Source of the DNA: a virus
Strand: one strand, 5' to 3'
IMG/VR virus record: IMGVR_UViG_3300026097_000008
Location: 62,001-126,000 of that record
Length of the DNA stretch: 64,000 nucleotides
Below the pieces are notes generated by a model. It was given only the letters and a program-made list of their open reading frames with translations. It was not told the DNA's origin and searched no databases. A program made the translations under genes and the position numbers. Numbering within the stretch: the stretch's first letter is position 1; every line of letters begins with the position of its first letter. Of this stretch, positions 59,038 to 64,000 are shown in pieces.

Positions 59038-60044
59038 AGTTCGTTATAAATGTCCAAAAGTGTTTTCTTGTCGTAGTTAGTAGTGTCTAATGCAGATATT
59101 TCTCCTGCAACAATCTGATCAACACTTTCAAAGTGCTGAATGTCTAATTGTGTCGAAATTTCTTCCATTTGTTTTTGCGGAATAAGACTTATCTCTCTAC
59201 AGTTGTATTGTCTAATGAATGTCTCTTTGATAAATTGTGCTTCTTCATAACTGATAGGCTTATCAATAGTGACACGTAGGTACATTTTAGGTTTTATAAT
59301 ACTTTCGATATTATCTAGTAAATTGCTTAATGCTATAGTTCTGTATTTAGGACAATTAGGCCAGTTAATATATTCAGGTTCCTTGCCGTTTTCGCGATCA
59401 AGGATCATCATACCACGCTCGTCGTCTCCAGCATCTGCATAGTTATGGGGAAATGCATTACCTATATAGTGTACTTTACCTTGTTTTTGCCGCTTGTGAA
59501 AGTGACCACTGAATACATATTCTTGATTTTTAAAATGTTCTACTTTTAAATCACCATGATCAGGCATTTGCACCATAGCGTTCATGTAAAAGCTAGGAAG
59601 TTCAAAGTGACCAAACATGTATTTGGCTTTGATCTTTTCAATCTTCTTCCATTCATCGCCTACTAGCCACGGAACAAGACACACGTCGTCTTCTTGATAA
59701 ATTTCATCAACAAATGTAATACCTGGAATATGTTTTGCAAATGCAGTTGAATTTACGTCACGCTTGTCTTTGTAGTATAAATCGTGGTTGCCGTCAAAGA
59801 AGTAAAACTTTTCAAAAGCAGAACCAAGTTTTTCCATACTACGAATGGTTGCATCCATAGTCGTAAGGTTAAGACTGTTGCGATTGTGATGCCAATCGCC
59901 ACAAAAGATACCAGTTTCACAACCATTGGCTTGTGCTTGTTCGATAAACCAGTCGACAAATTCTTCGCAATCGTCGTTGTGTACACGCGAGTTGCCTTTT
60001 AGACCAAAATGGATGTCTGTAAACACCGCAGCTTTTTTAAACAA
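59034..60044 (-). CDS. gp47: Recombination endonuclease subunit gp47 (Mre11-like)
   Basis: 336 residues. Calcineurin-like phosphoesterase motifs are in order: DIHFG (Asp10, His12), GDWHHNR (Asp50), DGNHD (Asn86, His87) and GHFHKRQ near residue 175. The start is TTG at 60044, with GAGGA about 10 bases upstream; no ATG lies before the first motif, so this non-AUG start is required. It is the nuclease partner of gp46. A consensus sigma70 promoter precedes the gene, so it is expressed early as the first gene of a five-gene operon. Confidence 0.95.
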   Translation of the reverse strand: MFKKAAVFTDIHFGLKGNSRVHNDDCEEFVDWFIEQAQANGCETGIFCGDWHHNRNSLNLTTMDATIRSMEKLGSAFEKFYFFDGNHDLYYKDKRDVNSTAFAKHIPGITFVDEIYQEDDVCLVPWLVGDEWKKIEKIKAKYMFGHFELPSFYMNAMVQMPDHGDLKVEHFKNQEYVFSGHFHKRQKQGKVHYIGNAFPHNYADAGDDERGMMILDRENGKEPEYINWPNCPKYRTIALSNLLDNIESIIKPKMYLRVTIDKPISYEEAQFIKETFIRQYNCREISLIPQKQMEEISTQLDIQHFESVDQIVAGEISALDTTNYDKKTLLDIYNEL

Positions 60045-60071
60045 AATTAAATTCCTCTTTTATGCTGTCTT

Positions 60072-60100
60072 ATAATAGCAGTTTTTTTGACAGGTGTCAA
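60072..60100 (-). promoter_or_regulatory. Sigma70-type promoter of the gp47-gp46 operon
   Basis: Minus strand TTGACA (60095-60100), exactly 17 bases, TATTAT (60072-60077), about 27 bases before the TTG start at 60044. It is a near-perfect match to the host vegetative promoter and therefore a likely early promoter. Confidence 0.8.
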
Positions 60101-60110
60101 GAGAATTTTG

Positions 60111-60938
60111 TTATTTTTCATTATTTTCTGCTTCTCGTTTAAGAGCAGCTTCCCACTCTCCTGCATGTTGTCTAGTATGACTTGGATTGAGATCGTTCAT
60201 TTCTAGAATATCATCTCTAATGTTTTGATTGCGTTTTTCAATATTGATAACTCTTACAAATGAGTTTGTCACAGCCGCAGTATAATACGCAAAAGGATTC
60301 TGTGATTTTGATTCGTCAAACTGTAATCCAATCTGAGCAAGTTGTAGAATTGCTTGACCGCGCATTTCGTCATTGTAAGTATAACCACGAACATTACCGC
60401 GAGTAGCATATCGATCACACAATTTCATCCACATAAGTGCAAGTTTGTCAGTTGCCTTACCGTGATCTTTTGAAAAATGTCCGTTTTCCATACCTCCTAT
60501 CCAGTGACTTTTACCTACGCAAACAAGTTCGCCGTCCTCGTTAAACTTAAAATGTTGAAAAGGAGGAAAGTTAAGCTTAGTTTTTGTATCTGCAACAGTT
60601 TTTGGATTCTTTTTTCGTCCAGGTTCCTCTGGAATATGATCAAAAGTCATAATACGAAAGATAAGTTCTTCTTTTGTAATCTTTTTATAATCAACTTCGC
60701 ATTCTGCTAATTTAATCTTTTCGCCTGCTAGTTTACGCGAATCAAAGTCTTGATGTTGCAATCTTTTTGCTTTGTTTCTTTTTGCTTCTGCTATTGTTCT
60801 AATATTAATTTTTTCAATACTAGGTAATATAATATCGTATTGCCCGTATTCTGATTCAACATAGCTACAAAACTTGTTTTTTGATTTGTGTATTTCTTTC
60901 AAAATATCTTTATTGTTAAGGTAATTTGTTTTCCTCAT
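60111..60938 (-). CDS. gp55: Late-transcription sigma factor gp55
   Basis: 275 residues (T4: 185). The core conserved segment is in the C-terminal half: ALMWMKLCDRYATRGNVRGY, MRGQAILQLAQIGLQFDESK and QNPFAYYTAAVTNSFVRVIN, matching sigma region 2 for binding the late promoter -10 element. The N-terminal 150 residues are basic and include FPPFQHFKFNEDGELV, an extension over T4. It redirects host RNA polymerase to late promoters of the ATAAATA type found in this window. GGAG lies 6 bases before the ATG, and a perfect consensus promoter precedes it. Confidence 0.85.
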   Translation of the reverse strand: MRKTNYLNNKDILKEIHKSKNKFCSYVESEYGQYDIILPSIEKINIRTIAEAKRNKAKRLQHQDFDSRKLAGEKIKLAECEVDYKKITKEELIFRIMTFDHIPEEPGRKKNPKTVADTKTKLNFPPFQHFKFNEDGELVCVGKSHWIGGMENGHFSKDHGKATDKLALMWMKLCDRYATRGNVRGYTYNDEMRGQAILQLAQIGLQFDESKSQNPFAYYTAAVTNSFVRVINIEKRNQNIRDDILEMNDLNPSHTRQHAGEWEAALKREAENNEK

Positions 60939-60959
60939 GAGTTCTCCGTTATTTTAACT

Positions 60960-60988
60960 ATTATAATATACGCAGATAATTTTGTCAA
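60960..60988 (-). promoter_or_regulatory. Perfect-consensus sigma70 promoter of gp55
   Basis: Minus strand TTGACA (60983-60988), 17 bases, TATAAT (60960-60965), a twelve-of-twelve consensus match with optimal spacing, about 22 bases before the ATG at 60938. Confidence 0.85.
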
Positions 60989-60995
60989 CTAAATA
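60989..60995 (+). promoter_or_regulatory. Late promoter of the gp48-gp53 operon
   Basis: CTAAATA, directly abutting the -35 element of the divergent gp55 promoter. It is followed by AAGGAG and the ATG at 61017. The core is a variant of the late consensus. Confidence 0.55.
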
Positions 60996-61016
60996 ATGTA
61001 TAAGGAGACTAATCTC

Positions 61017-61904
61017 ATGGCCGGGTACGATGACGCAATTTTACGACAAGCTAGAGCACAACAAAGTTCTACACGTTCACAACAACGAAATTCTGTTAAT
61101 CCACAACAGTCTGTACAAAACTTTTTAGGTTCAGCAGGCAGATTTGGACAAAATTTAGGCAATGCTGTTGTAGATGTTGGCAAACAAGTTGTAGGCGAAA
61201 TTGCAAGTGCAACAGGATTTGGTAGATTTCTTCGAGGTGCAAATTTACCTGTATTTGGTATGCCAGGCGGAGCAGGGTTTGCTGAAGGCGCCTGGGCAAG
61301 TCAAGATCCTGGTGACTGGCGTGTGAGATTAAGTATTCCTCCTAATTTTAATTTACCTGGGCCGCTAGGTACAAAGCTAGCTGCTACTAACGGTATGGTG
61401 TTTCCTTATACACCGCAAATTATTTTGCAACATTCTGCACAGTATGGTCAGCTAAGACCTACACATAGTAATTATCCTTTTCCGGTATATCAGAGTAGCT
61501 CAGTTGATACAATTAGTATAACTGGAGAGTTTTTAGTAGAAAATACAGACGAAGCAAAATATTGGATAGCCGCTGTACACTATCTTAGAAGCGTCACTAA
61601 AATGGCGTATGGTGAAACAAGTAATCAAGGATCGCCTCCTCCTGTGGTGCGACTAAACGGGTACGGAGACTTTGTCTTAAAAAACGTTCCTGTAGTTGTC
61701 ACAGTATTCAATGTAGACATGCCTACAGATGTCGACTATTTGCATGTACCAGATATCGGACCGCAAGGCACATGGGTACCTGTAAGAAGTCAGATTGCAA
61801 TCCAAGTCACACCAACATATAGTAGACGTGCTGTGCAGTCATTTAGTCTCGACAAATTTGTAGCAGGCGGATATGCTAACAGCAATGGAGTAGGATTTAT
61901 CTAA
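61017..61904 (+). CDS. gp48: Baseplate tail-tube cap/initiator protein, gp48-like
   Basis: 295 residues from the ATG at 61017, which has AAGGAG 8 bases upstream; an in-frame ATG at 60996 lies before that site. The N-terminal 70 residues are Gln/Asn/Ser-rich. The rest is the conserved domain: GDWRVRLSIPPNFNLPGPLG, MVFPYTPQIILQHSAQYGQL, YPFPVYQSSSVDTISITGEF and VDYLHVPDIGPQGTWVPVRS. These are typical of gp48/gp54 relatives that form the platform on which the tail tube polymerises. The choice between gp48 and gp54 is open. Coupled to gp53 by TAATG overlap. Confidence 0.8.
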   Translation: MAGYDDAILRQARAQQSSTRSQQRNSVNPQQSVQNFLGSAGRFGQNLGNAVVDVGKQVVGEIASATGFGRFLRGANLPVFGMPGGAGFAEGAWASQDPGDWRVRLSIPPNFNLPGPLGTKLAATNGMVFPYTPQIILQHSAQYGQLRPTHSNYPFPVYQSSSVDTISITGEFLVENTDEAKYWIAAVHYLRSVTKMAYGETSNQGSPPPVVRLNGYGDFVLKNVPVVVTVFNVDMPTDVDYLHVPDIGPQGTWVPVRSQIAIQVTPTYSRRAVQSFSLDKFVAGGYANSNGVGFI

Positions 61905-62206
61905 TGGCAAGTTATACATCAACAAGTCCATGGCATAAAACAAATATAGTTAGAGGACAGTATCTGGATGTTTTAACAATTCGACCTGTACCTGCAGAAA
62001 GTGACGATGTATTATACACAATAGAAGTTCAGTATACACATCGCCCTGACTTGCTAGCATACGATATGTATGGCGATAAAAATCTTTGGTGGGTATTTGC
62101 CCAAAGGAACATGAATATAATAAAAGATCCTATTTACGATATTGAAGCAGGAGTAGAAATTTATGTTCCTAAGGGCGAAAAGCTACAACGAGTATTAGGA
62201 ATCTAA
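61904..62206 (+). CDS. gp53: Baseplate wedge subunit gp53
   Basis: 100 residues. The C-terminal LysM-like segment is the gp53 hallmark: YTHRPDLLAYDMYGDKNLWW, FAQRNMNIIKDPIYDIEAG and EIYVPKGEKL. T4 gp53 has 196 residues; this shorter form appears to keep only the LysM-like part. It joins wedges around the central hub. It follows the gp48-like gene with a one-base overlap and is followed at once by the next gene (TAAATG). Confidence 0.85.
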   Translation: MASYTSTSPWHKTNIVRGQYLDVLTIRPVPAESDDVLYTIEVQYTHRPDLLAYDMYGDKNLWWVFAQRNMNIIKDPIYDIEAGVEIYVPKGEKLQRVLGI

Positions 62207-64000
62207 ATGTCATTTGTACCCCAAAACTGGAAAGACAGATTAAGTGCAGCTGGTCGCTCTATAGAAGAACGTGCAGAAGGTGTAGCTAGCGGTTTAGCAA
62301 AAAATGTAGGGCAGTCTGCTCGAATAGATGTAAACGGAGTAGCTAGTGCAATAGAAGGTGCTGCTTCAGAGCTTACTGGTGCTACAGTAGATTTAGCAAA
62401 GAGTGTAAATGGACTTACTGGACAAAGTATAGCAGATGGCATTAGTGGTGCTGTAGCAGGAGCAACAAGTGATTTTGTTAATGGCATTACCAATCAATTA
62501 GGAGGAGTGCTAGGAGGTCTCCTTGGCGGCGACAAACAACCTAATCCATTAGATCAATATGCAAGCTACAATTACGATATTACACTAGGATGTTTAACCT
62601 CGTTCGAAGTAAATTTACCAGACTTTACTTATAGACGTAGAGAACCCTTTGTCACAGTTTTACGAAGCAGTGGCGGAGATACTAGAGGTAGTCGATTATT
62701 ATTTGAAAACGGCGGAAAAACCGAATATTTTATAGATGACCTTGAAATCGATTCTATTGTTGCACCTAATGATAATACAAGACTTACTAATGCACATTCT
62801 ATTAGTTTTAATATTTTAGAACCGTATAGTATGGGCAATTTTTTAGAAGCACTACAAGTCGCTGCTCTTACAGCAGGACATAAAAATTATATAGAAGCCC
62901 CTTATTGCCTTATTATTCAATTCAAGGGTTGGGATGATTTTGGAAGACCAATAAGCGTTCCGAATACTAGAAGAGTGTATCCTCTAAAATTTGTCGACAT
63001 TAAATTTGATATAGACGAAGGTGGTAGTAATTATAAAGTTCAAGCTATACCTTATAATGAAGTTGCACTTACAGATGAAAATCAAGCGTCTCATACGGAC
63101 ATACAAATACAAGGCAGAACAGTAGCTGAAATATTACAAACAGGAGCAGAAAGTTTATCCACAATTTTAAATAATAGAGAATTGCAAAGGGTAGAAGCAG
63201 GTCAAATAGAAACTGCAAATCAATATGTAATAATGTTTCCTACATCAACCAGCAGTGTAGAAGAAGCCTTACTTGCAGGTCCTGAGAATAATGACGGCGC
63301 AACTTCTGCCAGTTCTGCTGACAGTGAAAGTGCTGGTATGCGAGAACTTACAGAAGAACAAAAGCAAAGATTATTTGAAAGTATAACAGGAATTCAAAAT
63401 GGAGAAGTTCCCGCAGACTTTGATGCAGAACTTGAAAAGATAGCCGGAATAGTTGTAAGAAGATCTGACTACGGCGAACAGATTAGAGAATACGCCGAAA
63501 AAGTAGAAAACACCAATGCAGTCGGCCAGGCATCTTTAGTAAAAACTAATTTAGACGGCGGCACTCAACCTATGGCAACTCCAAATTTAAGCGAAGATGA
63601 AAATCAACCAGGAAAATTTAATAGATGTCAGATTGGAAGAAGTCAAGACTTACGTTGTATGACTTTTAGTTCTGGTAAAAGAGTGCAAGATATGATCGAA
63701 CAAGTTGTACTTGCTAGCGAATTTGGTAGAAGTATAGCAACTGCTGAATCAGACGCAAATGGGATGGTAAATTGGTTTAGAATAGAATCGCAAGTATACC
63801 TAGTGGGCGGAAGCGAACAAGTTGATAGAACTGGCGAACAAGCAAAAGTTTTTGCTTATAGAGTAGTGCCCTATAAAGTTCATAGGAGTGTATTCCAATC
63901 ACCTACTCAGAGTGCTCCGGGAATTAATAATTTATTCAAACAAGCAGTTAAAGAATATAATTACATCTATACAGGATTAAACAAAGATATAATAAATTTT
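62207..64000 (+). CDS. Baseplate hub-type structural protein, cut at the window end
   Basis: 598 codons are open to the last base; the C-terminus lies outside. The first 110 residues are Ala/Gly-rich with helical zipper-like spacing (GLTGQSIADGISGAVAGATS, GGVLGGLLGGD). From about residue 120 a beta-rich domain follows: YDITLGCLTSFEVNLPDFTY, VAPNDNTRLTNAHSISFNIL and FKGWDDFGRPISVPNTRRVY, then a linker with QGRTVAEIL. This arrangement suggests a hub or gpD/gp27-like tail-hub domain, and the place after gp53 is where T4 keeps the hub lysozyme gene 5. No lysozyme motif is seen in the visible part. Confidence 0.65.
   Translation, partial: MSFVPQNWKDRLSAAGRSIEERAEGVASGLAKNVGQSARIDVNGVASAIEGAASELTGATVDLAKSVNGLTGQSIADGISGAVAGATSDFVNGITNQLGGVLGGLLGGDKQPNPLDQYASYNYDITLGCLTSFEVNLPDFTYRRREPFVTVLRSSGGDTRGSRLLFENGGKTEYFIDDLEIDSIVAPNDNTRLTNAHSISFNILEPYSMGNFLEALQVAALTAGHKNYIEAPYCLIIQFKGWDDFGRPISVPNTRRVYPLKFVDIKFDIDEGGSNYKVQAIPYNEVALTDENQASHTDIQIQGRTVAEILQTGAESLSTILNNRELQRVEAGQIETANQYVIMFPTSTSSVEEALLAGPENNDGATSASSADSESAGMRELTEEQKQRLFESITGIQNGEVPADFDAELEKIAGIVVRRSDYGEQIREYAEKVENTNAVGQASLVKTNLDGGTQPMATPNLSEDENQPGKFNRCQIGRSQDLRCMTFSSGKRVQDMIEQVVLASEFGRSIATAESDANGMVNWFRIESQVYLVGGSEQVDRTGEQAKVFAYRVVPYKVHRSVFQSPTQSAPGINNLFKQAVKEYNYIYTGLNKDIINF

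Noticed and set aside
62207-64000. gp5 tail lysozyme
   Set aside because: No lysozyme catalytic motif or OB-fold start is visible in the 598 residues present; position after gp53 alone is not enough.

Overview
The window is a contiguous piece of the genome of a T4-like marine myovirus, of the kind that infects picocyanobacteria or other AT-rich marine bacteria. The recognisable core set includes portal gp20, prohead protease gp21, scaffold gp22, major capsid protein gp23, baseplate proteins of the gp26/gp51, gp48 and gp53 type, the gp46/gp47 recombination nuclease and the late sigma factor gp55. Fibre genes with the N-terminus typical of marine T4-like phages (MAVGRISGPLLKSNLIRNG-type) fit this. 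No host genes, tRNAs, CRISPR arrays or insertion sequences are visible. Host assignment is inference.

Layout. 1-1343 (+): end of a virion protein, then a Nudix hydrolase, a cupin and a small helical protein. 1335-5941 (-): fibre-type structural proteins around a subtilisin-like protease. 6009-11496 (-): a tightly overlapping accessory operon of a U32-like Fe-S/methyltransferase fusion, two 2OG-Fe(II) oxygenases, a flavin-dependent halogenase and two unknowns, preceded by its own sigma70-type promoter. 11567-43820 (-): about 32 kb of modular virion and fibre genes, including 1186-2241-residue giants built from chitin-binding-like modules, cupredoxin-like domains, beta-helices and Asp-box propellers. 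43821-44280: a probable small RNA with its own promoter and terminator. 44281-53345 (-): capsid morphogenesis (gp23, gp22, gp21, acidic core protein, a sialyltransferase-fold-like protein, small core protein, gp20) and a tape-measure protein. 53420-54480 (+): gp26/gp51-type tail chaperone pair joined by an apparent programmed -1 frameshift. 54484-55782 (-): a membrane-segment protein. 55783-56388: about 600 nt without genes but rich in hairpins. 56389-60938 (-): early genes including gp46, gp47 and gp55. 61017-64000 (+): baseplate genes gp48-like, gp53 and a hub-like protein cut by the window edge.

Regulation can be read from two promoter classes. T4-type late promoters (core ATAAATA or CTAAATA) sit before structural operons on both strands. 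Near-consensus host-type promoters (TTGACA, 16-17 bp, TATTAT or TATAAT) precede gp55, gp47-gp46 and the intergenic RNA; a weaker one precedes the halogenase operon. This implies that the halogenase cassette is expressed early as an enzyme pathway, separately from the virion genes around it.

The observations most worth following are the halogenase/oxygenase/U32-methyltransferase cassette, the gp26-gp51 frameshift, the two structured non-coding loci, the sialyltransferase-fold protein inside the capsid operon, and the copper-site-bearing cupredoxin-like domains in fibre proteins.
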